A stretch of 64,000 nt of DNA from Toxonevra muliebris (Eukaryota; Arthropoda; Insecta; Diptera; Pallopteridae): positions 52,057,279-52,121,278 of the forward strand of contig OY829329.1 of NCBI GenBank assembly GCA_963691655.1. Reading direction: 5' to 3'. The notes beneath the pieces are model-generated. The model worked only from the letters and a program-made list of their open reading frames with translations, searched no databases and was not told the DNA's origin. Each line of letters begins with the position of its first letter. Position 1 is the stretch's first letter. This document shows, piece after piece, positions 47,529-59,831 of this stretch. Made by a program: the position numbers and the translations under genes.

Positions 47529-50180
47529 CAAGCGGATCCAGTATTTTCCGAACGGGCGACTTAATTCTTTCGCCCCTTTAGCTTTTAAACATTTGTAAGA
47601 GGGGATTTTATATCCAAAACCTGCACTTGGAGCCGGTACTGTGTACACTTTCCTACATTTACTGAGTTATTGAATTTACAAACGAGTAACTACATTGATG
47701 TTACAGTATTTTGTGGGAAACACACTTATAATACATTTTTATTTAAACAAATTTGTAAACAACGTCGTGGTTTTATGACTTTTATTCTGAATATATCAGG
47801 ATACAATAGTCCAAACTGTTCACAGTACAATTACTTTATTCTCTTTATATTTTATCTCTGAATTTTATAATCTCAAGAACTATTAGCGAATCCAAAGAAG
47901 GGTTCAATATTTGCCCTATAATTTTTCTAAATTCTTCCGTTGCATATCTTAAGCTATTCCTAAACGTTTCGGACGCTTAAGTAGGTCTATTGCCATTGTC
48001 GGTATTTTCTTGTAATCATTTCAAAATTTTCGCATTTGTACTTCGGGTCGTTTGCACTTATTTCAAGGTATATGTACTTCATGATGTTTTCGAATGCTTA
48101 ATTTAGTTTGATTCCATTTTTCACTTTTTCGTTAATGCTTTCGAAATTTCAACCTAAAAGAGGTCTCAGAACAGCGCACCTTCTAAGACTGAATTTTTTC
48201 AAAAGCATAAACTCCCAAACCATACTACAATTTATACCTTTTTAATTAAATAATACGCTGAACGGAGTAGGATACGTTCAGCGTTGTTTTCTGCAGATTT
48301 AAGAAAACATTTCCAACTAACGATTTTAACGCTAGCTTAAAAAAAAATTAATTTAAATCTTAATTAATGAGAAAGTAAAGAAAAGAGGTGGCGATGGTAT
48401 TACCGCAATGTGTGGTGGCAGTGTCATATGCGGGCTGTGCTTCAGAAATGAAGAAAAAGCGAAAGAGGAAGAGACTGGAAGCGAGGAAAAAGAGAGAGCC
48501 TGAAACACATACAATTTGCAATTAGTGGCGCTCAGTTGAAGTTGAATGTTATTGTTGCCAAATTGGCGCCGTCTTTTCTTCATGCGACATCAGCAAAAGC
48601 AGTTAAATTGTAGTTAATTGAAATAACTGAAGCAGCGGAGGAGTTGAATGTGCGGGTAAAGAAAAGAAAAACAGAAAAACAGTTTTCGTAAACTTTATTG
48701 CTTGAAGAGAAAGAAAAGAAAAAAAAAAAATAATGAACAAAAATGTGAACGCTTAAGAAATTGATAAAAACGAGAAACTTTTAGCCCGCTTGTTGTATTG
48801 TTGCCAAGTGATATTAAGGCAAGCGAGAAAATGACAAATGTTAGCATTAAACAACAATCTGGCAGTCACCATCATGAGATTGTAGAAAATGATTGTATCC
48901 TGCAATTTGTTATTACAAATTTCAATTATCTTTAATCTAATCGTTGCATATGAACAGTCGTAAAAATGTAAATTTTCATTTACACTGTGCTCGCTCAATT
49001 CTGTCTCTTTGTCTCAACGCAATTGTGCATTTCCTGCCTTTTTCTTTTCCTTCACCGCTTACGCTTTTACTTTTTTTACTTTCAATTTCCGTTTTATGAT
49101 TTTTTTTTTTCGGTTTGCTTCGCTTTCGAATTTAATCGCTATTGCAATTTTTTTTTAACCAACCAACAAGAAAGAAAGATAGATCCATAAATAAACAATG
49201 AAAACAAAAGCATGTAGAAAAAAAAAAAAAAAAAAACAAACAGCTTGACTCTTTGACCTGCACTCACAAAAAAAAAATATATATAAAAAAATAATGAAAC
49301 CATACCAGAGAGAAAATACAAAAAAAAAAAAAAAAAAAATTGTGCCAAACCACTAAATGCCAAAAATAAACGCAAACACTCGCATGCACATACACACACA
49401 AACATTTGGCGCCTTCCGTTTGTCGTTTTAGCTATTGTGTGTTTAGCAATGCTGGGAATCTTAACGCTGTCATACACACACTCTCATGCATAGATACACA
49501 CACAGCCACACATCCTCTACACACATAAACAATAAGTCTAGAATATTTTTTGAACAAAAGACAAAAACATTTTCCTTTCATTCTTTTGTCCTTGTAGTTT
49601 TTTTGTATTTACTTTTAAATGTAGTTGAATTTTGGGTATTGTAGAAGAGGAAACTATGTTTTCTAGTTTAATATACTTAAATATATGGGAGTTTTTATGG
49701 GTGCAACAAAGAAGAAAAACCGTCAACAGATCGTCTTCATTCGGATCTGTGTTGTGTCAGTCTCTTGGGTTCGCTCAATCTTAGATTCGTATAACGAGCT
49801 TTTGTTTCTAAGACTCGCCTACAGGTATTCAATGGACTTCTTCGATTATCTTGAGATCTCCGGTTAACAGTTTTCGAAATGTTATTTTTGTGGTAAGATC
49901 ATTTCTCAAGAGCCACTGAGTTTTGGTTTTATAAAGCTACCCTTCTATTTACTACCCTGTTAGACAAAACATGAAATATTTGGAAAGGACTGGAAGCCTA
50001 TGTAGGAATCGTGAAGCCAGCCAAATATTGGTGGCTCCATAGAAAATAATCGGGAAATGAGATTTTTCGGTCAAAAGTTTGATGATTTTAAAATATTTGA
50101 GTTACTAGAGGAGCTAATTTTTAGTTGTTATTAAATCTAAAATTTTTCGATTTTTAAAATTCCAACGAATATTTAAGTCT
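47529..50180. other. Non-coding with A-rich runs
   Basis: A runs near 48718-48730, 49217-49237 and 49320-49340, and CA repeats near 49390-49515. No gene or element recognised. Confidence 0.5.
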
Positions 50181-50350
50181 GACCTAACAACCTCCGCTAG
50201 GGAGCGCCACTTGGGGTTTAGAGATTCATGTTGGATATTTATTTTTACGCAAGACCTCCGCAAGGGGCGGTACTGAACATTTTTTTTTCGGCCTTTTTTT
50301 TTAAGGTCGAGAAGTTCAGTATTAACGACCTCTGTTAGAGATCGCCACTA
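50181..50350 (+). repeat. Three-copy short direct repeat
   Basis: AACCTCCGCTAGGGAGCGCC then ACT (50189), GACCTCCGCAAGGGGCGGTA then CT (50253) and CGACCTCTGTTAGAGATCGC then CACT (50326) are copies of one phrase, 64 and 73 bases apart. The linkers are AT-rich and less alike. Confidence 0.65.
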
Positions 50351-52441
50351 AAATTTTTTTATTATTTTACTTTTTTTACATCATCGGTAGGACTCTAAGA
50401 ACAGAAGAACGTCAGTTGCCAGTTGAATCGGTTGAATATGATGAATTCGGTAATCAAGGCAAAAAATTAAACCTCATGCTTATTGATCTTTGTTGGTGGC
50501 TGAATGAGATGTGATAGATGAACGTGTTATTTTACTTCTATTAATTTCTATTCATAAAACTTGTTTATAGCTCAGAAGTTCGCGTTCACGACTGAATCCA
50601 GAAATAGAAAGTTGGAGGCTGGGAAGAAATTGCTTTTTCATCTCTTCACATATACCACAATAACCGGAAATTCTTCCTTGAACAATTTTGTCTGCTTACT
50701 TGTATTTTTTTTATATGTATTTGTTTTTTCGAAAACAAATAACTTTCCAAAAGTTTTCTCCCAAGAGTGTAACATAAATACACAGACACATAAAATCTTT
50801 GTTGGCGCCTAAATGTATGCTTAGAAGTATTTTTTAGAAGAATGAAAACTACAAAGAAATAACCGTAACATATTCCTAAGAAGAATTCCGAAAGAAAGAG
50901 GAAAAACTCGTACATTCATGTTGGTCATTAATTTTAATTTGGTGTGTGTGTGTGTGTAGAAACAAAAACAGCAACAACAAAAACTTGTTTCTTACACTTT
51001 AAGATAAAATATTTTGTTAATGTTTTCTTCCTTTTTTCTGGTTGGGTTTTCATTCAACCTCATTTTCAGGTGTGTTTTTTCTTTCGGTTAGAATAAAATA
51101 TATGACTGCAATTAAATTGTTGTTGTTACGACACAATTACAACAGCCACAAACAAGAAAAAAAATTAATTACTTTTACGGTTTCCTTGTAAGCGAAACGA
51201 AAAAAAAAAAGTTTCGTCTGCGTTTTTTTTTTCCATTGCATATTTTCTAGCCTAGCATATTATAAACGCTTAAAAAAAAGTTATAAGTTTTAGCCTAATA
51301 AAAAGAAAACGCTACAAAACAAAAGAGGCTAGCCTCATTTCTCTTTTATAACAAGAACTCAGAAGCTTTTATGCGTAGTCACAAAGAGGAAAGAAAAAAA
51401 CGTATTCAAAATAATCAAATGCTTAGCCTAAATTGCTGAGCCATAACTTCTTATTTAACGTGCTACTGCTATAACTCTTCGCCTCTCCTCTACTTAAGTA
51501 TAAGTGTACATGAATGTACTACAATTGAGCCAAATCTGCCTTTCAATAATAATTTCTATGTATTATTATTATTACAGCTGAGCATAATAACTACAGTTCG
51601 TGTTATAGCGCCACTGCCATCAACCCAGCCATGACACCACACAATCCTTGCCATCACTTGCTTTCTTTGTTATGCTGAAGCAACAGGTTCACATTTTACT
51701 TTACACTTACTGCTTATACTTGCTGCTTTTTTATATATATTTTTTTTTGGCTTTACAAATGCCACCAGCAGTAGAGATTAGTATGGTGGTGGCCTAGTCT
51801 CGCCAGTTTCTATAGCAGTTTGATTTTTTTTTATACTTTTTTTCATTGCACTTAAGTTTTATTTCTCTTCTTTTTTGTATTTATTTATTTAACGTTATAC
51901 TCACTTTTTTTCTCATTTTCCGGTCGTTTCTTTTTTCTTTATTTTCTTTCCATTTTTTCTATTTCATTGCTACATTTTTACAACTTTAATCCTCTTTGAT
52001 TAGCCTTTTTACTAAGACAAACATCAAAAATGGTTTGTTTAGTAGAAATGATCCGTTCCCTTGCTTCCATCTTCACTCCTAATTTCCCCCACAAAAGAAA
52101 AGGGAAAAATTATATGTTTGTAGGTTGTAAATTATTAAGTTACTCCTATTCTCCCTTTTTTTTACCGTGATGATACTAGGAAAATAAGTTAAATACTTTG
52201 AATTGTCTAAAAAGTCCAAGTCTGCCTTCCTTTTTAAGTACATTTTTATTTTTGGGGGTTGTGTTTTTGTAAATGGTATATTTTTGAAAATTAGATTCAA
52301 TTTTTATTATAATTTCTTGTTCAAAGGTTTAAACAAAGTGAAAACAATATTAATTAATTTGAAATTAGCTAACCGAGAAGTCTGTCTTGCATTAGAGAAA
52401 AAGCAAGCGAAATGGGTGGGTGCTTTAATATACACCACACA
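50351..52441. other. Non-coding, nothing recognised
   Basis: TG tract near 50941-50958, T-rich segments near 51225 and 51740-51920. No coding or element signal. Confidence 0.5.
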
Positions 52442-52443
52442 TA

Positions 52444-53689
52444 TGAGGAGTGAGATCGAAAAAATCTTAACATATATAAAATTCAATAATTTTTAAACGG
52501 TTGATCTTAGAGTTTTGATTTTTTTTTTATTTAATTGATAATATTTTACAGATTACAGAAAAATATAACTTTTATAGTTCTAACCAATATTTATGAACTC
52601 GTGGACCTTTTTTGGTAAGCCTTCCATTAGAAATTTGATAGTTGTTTCAGACACCTTTTTGGAACAGTTTGTCCATCTGCTTTTAAAATCTTCAATATTT
52701 TGGGACACCTTTTTGGTGCTCTTTAAGTTTCTTTTCACAAGAGGAAAATTTAAAGGATTGGCCTCTCTTGGTTCAAAAACTATGTTATTACTTTGGTACC
52801 ACTCCAGTGCTTTCTTGCCATATTGACATGTTGCCAAATCAGGCCAAAAATATGTGGACACATTGTGCTCTCTTATGAAAGGAAGAAGTCTTTTTCTCAA
52901 ACATTTTTTGATGTATATTTCGGTATTTATAGAGCCCACTGTAACAAATGACTTGTTTCTTTTGCCGCAACTGCATATAGCTTGCAATACCAGCAATTTT
53001 TTAGGAAATTTTGTCTGCTTTTGGATTCTAAATTGTTCTTTGACATTTCCTCGAGCAACAGCAACATAAAAATTTTGACCCGGAAGCTGCGTAAAATCTG
53101 CCAGTACATAAGTTTCATCGTCCATTCCACAACATGAATATTTTTGTATGAAATTCGATTTTAATTTCCGAGCCCTACTTTTGGCGTCTAAATTTTTTGC
53201 AGCATTCCTGTCTGGAACTTTTTGGACTTTATATGTTTTCAAACCTGCATTGGCTTTAACTTTTCGCACCAAATAGTCAGAGCACTGGGCTAACCGGGCA
53301 GTTTTTCAATTTGCTTTCTATTTTCTTGGCTTTCTCAATATCATGTGGTCCTTGTTTTCTTCTCGAACCAGATTTCCTATCGATGGTCAAATTCTCCTGA
53401 AACTGTTTAATAACATTGGAAACAGTTCGACGGCAGACCTTCAATTCTTTGGCCAATTTTTTGTAGGACCAATTTGGATTTTTTTTGAAAATTTTTAATA
53501 ATTTTAAGACATACTTCTTTTTCTTCACTCATTTTGATCTCACTCATAATAAATCACCATGTTTGTCATTAAAAATAACAACTGACATATTTTTCAAAGA
53601 TAACTAGATCAAAGAAATTTTTAAATTTTACACCCAAAAAAAATTATTAGGTAAAACGTGTGTTAAGATTTTTTCAATCTCACTCCTTA
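52444..53689 (-). mobile_element. Second DD37E-type transposon, complete ends
   Basis: The left end reads TA then TGAGGAGTGAGATCGAAAAA then ATCTTAACA (52442 on). The right end on the minus strand reads TA then TAAGGAGTGAGATTGAAAAA then ATCTTAACA (53691 on). That is 27 of 29 matching, with TA duplication on both sides. Length is 1246 bp, by chance the same as the other DD37E copy, although the ends are unrelated in sequence. It belongs to a separate lineage of the same transposase group. Confidence 0.9.
52580..53528 (-). pseudogene. DD37E-type transposase, frameshifted, catalytic Glu deleted
   Basis: The N-terminal part (53528 to 53277) holds a helix-turn-helix, NPNWSYKKLAKELKVCRRTV, then the linker and NCPV. 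The frame shifts near 53290 and continues as CSDYLVRKVKANAGLKTYKV then QKVPDR to a stop at 52580. Catalytic residues: Asp in CGMDDETYVLAD and Asp in YFWPDLATCQYG. The region that should hold the Glu (…CPQLxxIEKxWA… in the sister copy) reads ANPLNFPLVKRNLKSTKK, so roughly ten codons including the Glu are missing near 52738-52745. GTG sits where the open frame begins; an ATG lies four bases upstream of it in another frame, a further small indel. The protein is about 60 percent like the 45.6-46.6 kb copy by eye in places (ICSCG, KRLLPF, WPDLA). Confidence 0.9.
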
Positions 53690-53691
53690 TA

Positions 53692-54944
53692 TGGTTTGAT
53701 TAGATTCGGGTTGTTTAAGTACGATAACCGAATCAGACCCCGACTGTTTAAGCTGACCGAGTTCAATAGACCGGAATATATTTCGTAAGAATTCAGGGTA
53801 AAAAACTTCTTAAGAATTGCAAACTTTAGTTCCCGGGTCTGTCACAACTCAAAATTTTGTAAGAGTGGAATCCAGTTCCCTAAGTCAAGACACATCTCAC
53901 AGTTACAGTGGGAACCTGCCGCAGAACTCCATGTAAGCCATTCATTGTAACTTGGTAAATCTGGGATAACTGAAACTCTGGCCGCAAAAACTTTCAAACA
54001 ATAATCTTCAACAAAGAATTAATGTTTGCATTGCATTTTTTTAGACTAGACTTTTTAATAACCTACAAATACATTCTTTTTCTTTGCCACCCTTTGCGTT
54101 GTTTGGCTTTTGTTTGTTTGTGAAAATGAGTGCTGTTTCAAAAACTACTTAATAATTTTTATAAAACATGGTAATTCAATGTCCAAGTAATAAAGTGTCG
54201 GAACTTATTTCAATAGTTCGCAAATTTTAAAGATTATTTTTCTGCGTTTTTATATGTAAATGCATTTTTTTTTGTATAATTTGTTGCTATTTCCACCAAG
54301 ATTATCTCATATTGTCTTCATAATTATTTTCCATCCAATTCCATTCCAATTGGTAAATTTTCATTCACTCCAAAATACAATTAAATACTCTTTAGTTGGT
54401 AAAACATAGTTGCAGATAAAAGTATTAAAAAATAACATTCAGCAAAAAACTGATATTGTGACAGGGCATCAAACAAAACGATGAATAGAGAGTAAAAACA
54501 GAAAACATTGACAGCAAAACATTGACCCTGTAACATCAGCCATACACTTTCAAATTGCTAATGGAAGGGAAAATTAAAAATACTGATAATACGAAGAGGA
54601 ATACGAAGTTAAACTTCTAGTGTTCGTATTATCGTTCGTTCTTTTGTAAACTCTCATTGCAATTGTATAGTCACTGTTGCACAACTGCGTACTTTTGTAC
54701 CATTTAGGGTACCTTTTTATTTTTCAGGTTATAAATCTTTTTTTTTTTTTGGTATTAGTACTTTTTTATTTCTACCAAATAGTTGCAACAATGTATTATT
54801 TTTCTTCTTTCCCTTTCATCAATACGAAATAGATGCGAAAAACAAACAAGATGGGTAATGCAAGTGCGACAGAGAAAGATTTATGCACGAATACCAAACT
54901 AAAATACAAAATATGAAAAATAAATGTATTCTTTTACTGTGTGA
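53692..54944. other. Non-coding, nothing recognised
   Basis: AT-rich with T runs near 54740 and mixed sequence at 53700-53960 of somewhat higher GC. No element end or coding motif seen. Confidence 0.45.
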
Positions 54945-54946
54945 TA

Positions 54947-55020
54947 CTATGTGGTATCACAATGGGCCGTTCAGGCCTAAGTGTGTCTCTCGACAGCCAC
55001 TCCAACCTAACCAACTATGT
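54947..55020 (+). mobile_element. SINE 3' fragment
   Basis: CTATGTGGTATCACAATGGG then CCGTTCAGGCCTAAG matches the 3' part of the complete SINE at 61242-61493 (CTATGTGGTATCACAATTGG then CCGTTCAGGCCTAAG), as does the tail CCAACCTAACC. The tRNA-like head is missing, so this is a 5'-truncated copy. Confidence 0.8.
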
Positions 55021-55041
55021 GAATCCCATACAAACTGAGTA

Positions 55042-56175
55042 CGTTTTGGTTTTCGTATTTTTTTTCTTTGTTTTTGTGTTACACTTTCTTTATTTACGAA
55101 TTCATAGAGAGCAAAGCAGGATAGATCACTGTAACGAACCTTACTCCGGGGTATCACTCGCCGTGTCCGGGATCCGATTACAGAAAATTTATTTAACTGC
55201 AATGACCACCAGCAGACAGTAATCTTCCGATCCACGTGCAGGGAAGCGCTAGCCGTTGGGTTATGTACACGTAGTTGTGTACAGAACCCTGGGAGGTGCA
55301 CGTAGTGCTACGTGGACAATGTCGTTGTGGCGGATAGGTAGCACACCCAATGCAACTACCTGAAAGCACTAGTAGGAGTGGGTAGGGAAGCGCACACAAT
55401 GCCACTCCCTGAAGATGCTAATACAATAAATTGCGGCAGCACACACAGTGCAACTACCTGAAGGCACTAGTAGGAATGGACAGGGGAGCGCACACAATGC
55501 TACTCCCTGAAAATATAATCACAATTTAATTCCAAGGTAGCACACACAGTGCAACTACCTGAGAACGCTAGTGGAAGTGGATCAGGGAGAGCACAAAATG
55601 TTACTCCAAAAAAAATACTCACAATTTATAATATTATGTATTTCCTTTTTAAGTTTAATGTAGTTTCCCACGATGATTTGCTGGAACAGCAGGAGGAGAT
55701 CTATCCAAAGAAGACAGACCGGAAATTGAAAAAGCGCGTGCTCAACATGGCTGCAACCGCGTCTTTTGCGCCGTATGTTCAGTGCGCGTTTACTTTTCAG
55801 CACTGCCCCAGGGTCGCATTCCTTCGACTTAGTCTAACTTATGCTACATTACCATAATAACACAATTCATATTTACGTACAACTAAAATTTAATTCATGA
55901 TGAATAATTAATTAATAATGAAAAAAATAATTAAACTAATTTCAAATTCAAATTATGAAAAAAATAAAAATAAAAAACGGTGTTCAGCCTAGGGTGAAGG
56001 GCACAAATGCGGACCCTCGATTTGCGTCCTTACATCACTGCTGCGTTAATTTCATTTGTTTTTGTATGCGTTTGCAGCAATCATCGTATTTTTGGTACCC
56101 GTTTTGTTTTGGTATTCGTACACATTTTTCTTTGTTCTCGTGTTATACTTACTTCTTTATTTACGAACTCATATA
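55042..56175. repeat. Direct repeats of about 70 bp bounding a 1.1-kb GC-richer block
   Basis: GTTTTGGTTTTCGTATTTTT … TTACACTTTCTTTATTTACG then AATTCATA at 55042-55110 recurs at 56104-56175 as GTTTTGGTATTCGTACACAT … TTATACTTACTTCTTTATTT then ACGAACTCATA. The block between holds the 100-bp dimeric repeat and has no recognised protein. It could be the remnant of an LTR-type or tandem duplication; neither is proven. Confidence 0.45.
55338..55606 (+). repeat. Tandem repeat, about 100-bp unit made of two related 50-bp halves
   Basis: AGCACACCCAATGCAACTAC then CTGAAAGCACTAGTAGGAG starts at 55338 and recurs at about 55436 and 55537 (98 and 101 apart). Within each unit a second related half reads AGCGCACACAATGCCACTCC then CTGAAGATGCTA. 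The structure is therefore a dimer repeated 2.7 times. Confidence 0.85.
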
Positions 56176-56180
56176 CCCTA

Positions 56181-57990
56181 TATAACAAATTTAAATATTC
56201 AAAAGTGGTGACCTTTTTGTTTTTTGGGTACATTTTTTAAAATATAAAAAAAAAAATTTAAAATTAATTTTTTATATAAATTTTTAAAAACCAGTACTCT
56301 TTTACTTTTAAAGTACGTTTTTAATTTTTTTTATTGTCCATTTTTATTTTCACTCGATGCAACACTGCGTATAGTGCTTTTCTTCAGCCTTATTGCAGCG
56401 CAAGAGAGAGAGTTTTCTTGTATTTTATTTTACTCCGCTGCAAAAGTTTCTCATTCTTTGTGAAAATTTGTTTGAGCTTCAGTGTCGTTTTCTTCTTATT
56501 TTTAGGATTATTTCGATTGACGGTTGTCAATTTGTTTCGCTGTTTTCTAAGTTTCAATTTTAACATCATCAAACTTCAATTTTGGGCAATGCTGTCAATA
56601 TCAATTCTAGCGTAACAACAACAAAAATTGCTCGATGCAACAACAGCAAGAACAGCCAAAACTAGAACAAAAGTAAACATTTTCAATCACAACAACGTTA
56701 ACGTTTGCGTTGTTGTTGTTGCTGAATGTGTAAATAAAATACTGAGAGAAAAATTTGCATTCATCTAAATTCCATTGTGTGAAATGTTGCCTGCTTTTGC
56801 TGTTGTTGGCATTGTTTTTGTTGTTGTAGCAATAATAGTTTCGCTGCAGTTGCTGTTATTGCATTGCAGTTGTTGTAATACTGTTGATGTTAGTGCTGAT
56901 GATGCTTTTGTTCTTTTTATTATTATATACGCAAAAACTTTTTAATTTTTTCAAATTTTTTTCTTTAATATTTTTTGTGCTTTTGTTTATTATTTTCTAT
57001 TTTTTATTGGTGCATAGAGAAACCTTACATTAAATTTTTTTGCGCACACCACCCCGCCTCTTTTTGTTTTACTACACAAACACATACTAGCACTCAGCCG
57101 CTAGTATATATTTTTATACAAATATAAATTTTTTTGCTAAACTAAATTTTTGTTCGTATTTTTTTTTCTTTTTATTCTCATGTTTCAATAAACAAAAAAT
57201 TTAGGTCAGTTTCGTAGAAAACAGAGAAACTTAAATTTGTAACAAATTCCATTGGGAGGCAGCAATGAATGACAGTAGCCACCGGAGAGTAGGAGTATAA
57301 TGCCAGAGAGGTGAGAGATAGTAACTATTAACAAAGAGAGAAAGAGAGATATGGAGGGAGTGAATGATTTCATTCTTTTGTCAACATTTCAATGCAACTT
57401 TCGCATTGAAGTTCATCGTTTGTGAAAAAAAAGAATTGGTTCAATATTTCAACAGTGTTGACGTAAAGTTTATTCTTTTGGATTTTGTTTTTTTGTGTAT
57501 TGGTTTAAGTTCTTGTCTCTTATGTGTGCGTGTAAATCTTTTATCAAGTATATTAAAGTTTAAAAATATTTATCTTGTAGTGGAATATTAAATTTTAACT
57601 ATTACGGGTTTGTTTAGGGTTCCAAATAGCGTTAATGTTTCTTTCAATCCAACTTTATATCCCTTATCATGTCTTATCATGTGTACGGGTAAGGAGGCCG
57701 CATACAGCTTTATTTATTAACCCATACTCTATTATAACTATTTTTTTATTTTTAAAATGACTCATGCTTGAACCTACCAACAAATGATCGCCCCCAGCAG
57801 TTGGACATCAAAAAACGGGGAAGGCTTATTGCTCGCAGAGTAATTGTTTTGCTCTGCAGTTATGGGCAAAGCCCTATTTGGTTTTTAATGCTTCTTTTAC
57901 TCCTAAATATAAACATTTGGACAAATTTTTCAAGAAAAATGTACTCCCATTTATAGTAGTATTGTTGCTGCAAGAGCTGATTTGACTATT
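56181..57990. other. Non-coding with GTT/CAA runs
   Basis: GTTGTTGTTGCTG tracts near 56710-56730 and 56800-56890, A and T runs. No gene supported. Confidence 0.5.
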
Positions 57991-58066
57991 CGTCGCCTGA
58001 GAATTGATTTGGCGTATGTGTGCACAAATTCGTATACCTATACGCCAAATCAATTCTCAGGCGACG
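57991..58066. repeat. Perfect inverted repeat, 26-bp arms, 24-nt loop
   Basis: The left arm 57991-58016 begins CGTCGCCTGAGAATTGATTT and ends GGCGTA. The right arm 58041-58066 is its exact reverse complement. Loop 58017-58040. It could form a stable hairpin or cruciform. No surrounding element or gene explains it. Confidence 0.95.
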
Positions 58067-58069
58067 TAT

Positions 58070-58949
58070 TGTTGTTATTGTTATTTCTCGGATCAGAGAA
58101 GACATCTTAAAAGCAATTCAAAGTTCCACAACTGGGCAAACTCGCTCATATCCTTTTTGTCATTTCCTCGATGCAGGAAGTGTTCAAGGGTCGATGCTAG
58201 CCCTAGGATGCCGTATATTTTTATCCCTCCGAATCCACCAAATTGGATAGAAAGGTCGTCTTCGCAAGACTTCTGTAGGAGTTGCAGAGACACAAAGAGG
58301 AAAAGAGTCTATTTTCACGACCTCTGCTTCTGTACACTTAACCTGACCTGATCTCGTTTTGACCAATCGCATATTGATCGCAGCCTTGCCTAATTTCGCA
58401 ATCGGAAAATATCGTCAATAGCAATTGTAGTGGTAAGCGATACGCATACACTACGACTCCAACTAATTTTAAAATTGCTATGTCCTACCGCAGTTATGTT
58501 TGCCTCTTCATGTATTTATATGAAGAGGTGATGTAGAAAGCGACTTTATTACTTATTCGAATTGCATGTAGTTGCTAATTATTCTTAATTTCTCTCAATA
58601 AATTAAATAAATGCCATTAATTTTTACTAAATTTTATTAATTTTAAAATATAAATTAACTTTATTATTTTTTTTTCTGTATTATAAATTAATAAATAAAT
58701 ATAAAATAATCACAAAAAAACTAAATAAATAGTAGACAGAAACTTAAACAAAAAACAATTCATATACCTACATATACCATACATAAATGATTAAAAATGT
58801 TTATTTTACTATAACTTTTTTTATTCTAGTTAAAAATGAAATAAAAGAGATTATGTAAATTGTGTGCCTTGGCCGTTATTTATTTTAAATTGTTCATTCA
58901 TTTCAAATATTAATCTTTTCTCTTACTATATGGTATGGTACTGACTTAA
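58070..58949. other. Non-coding, nothing recognised
   Basis: GC-richer at 58090-58360 with open frames on both strands but no familiar motif; very AT-rich from 58560 to 58860. Confidence 0.45.
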
Positions 58950-59831
58950 ACCTAACAGTTCTATCAATGCCATCCCATACAATGCCAACAATTCCAGTTT
59001 TAAAACAGCGCTATACAATAAAAATTCCCCAGGCTCAAACTTGCTTTTTGCCGGAAGTTGATTGTGAGCACATTTTCAGTGACTGCACCAAAACACAATG
59101 CGGTTCGGGTTCTGGGTTCTTCATTGGAAATGATGGACCACACCTTCACTTCTCTCTTGGGTTGTTTGCTTCTGTTTCTCAAACAGAAATTTTTGCAATT
59201 ATCAAGGCAATAGACCATATCATAGGTAATAGTTGGAGAGAAAGGAGCATCTGTGTATTTATTGACAGTCAGGCTGCGCTTAAATCCTTGCTTAATCCTC
59301 TAACCACGTCTAAACTGGTTATAGATTGTAATTCCAGGCTTGATTGTGTTGGAAAACACAATAGCCTGCTGTTGATATGGGTTGCTGGGCACACAGGAAA
59401 TTCAGGAAATGAATCTGCTGACCTGAACAAAAAGGGGTTTGGAATGTGGTTTCCTGAGCCCAGAACCTGTACTCTCTTTGTCGTCTACAGCCATCAAGAC
59501 CACCATTAATGAGTGGGTCGATTTGACCCACATTCGTACATGGGAGGAACTGAGGGGCTTTAGACAGACAAAGGCCATGTTACCTGTTATTTTGAAGCAT
59601 CTAACAGACTTTCTGTTATCACTTAACAGAAAGCGCTGTAGGCAGCTGGTGGGGCTATACACAGGTTACTTTTCTTGGGCCAAACAAACGAATATGATTG
59701 ACCTGGGAGCTAGTGCCTTCTGTGCTTCCTGTGGTTTGGAGGAAGGATGTGAAGAGACGGCGGACCACTTTCTTAGTGTCTGCCCCGATTGCTGTCGGAT
59801 CAGAGTAAGCATATTTGGCAATGGAGTGTAG
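58950..59831 (+). pseudogene. LINE 3' end: RNase H domain plus zinc-knuckle-like tail
   Basis: From 58967 the frame encodes an RNase H domain with all four acidic residues in place: Asp39 in HIFSDCTKT, Glu74 in SQTEIFAIIKAI, Asp100 in VFIDSQAALKSL and Asp152 in VAGHTGNSGNESADLNKKG (counted from the first Met). Near 59440-59465 the frame shifts; the other frame continues GFLSPEPVLSLSSTAIKTTI, then RQLVGLYTGYFSWAKQTNMI and CASCGLEEGCEETADHFLSV then CPDC, a C..C...H....C motif. It ends at a TAG, 59829-59831. RNase H after the reverse transcriptase is typical of I-, R1- and Loa-like LINEs. Reverse transcriptase and endonuclease are missing (5' truncation). It is the best-preserved of the three LINE tails here. 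Confidence 0.88.

Noticed and set aside
49139..49477. A 112-codon minus-strand frame rich in Phe
   Set aside because: Produced by several A runs read on the opposite strand; no motif.
54957..55301. A 114-codon minus-strand frame
   Set aside because: It overlaps a SINE fragment and repeat block, with no conserved motif.
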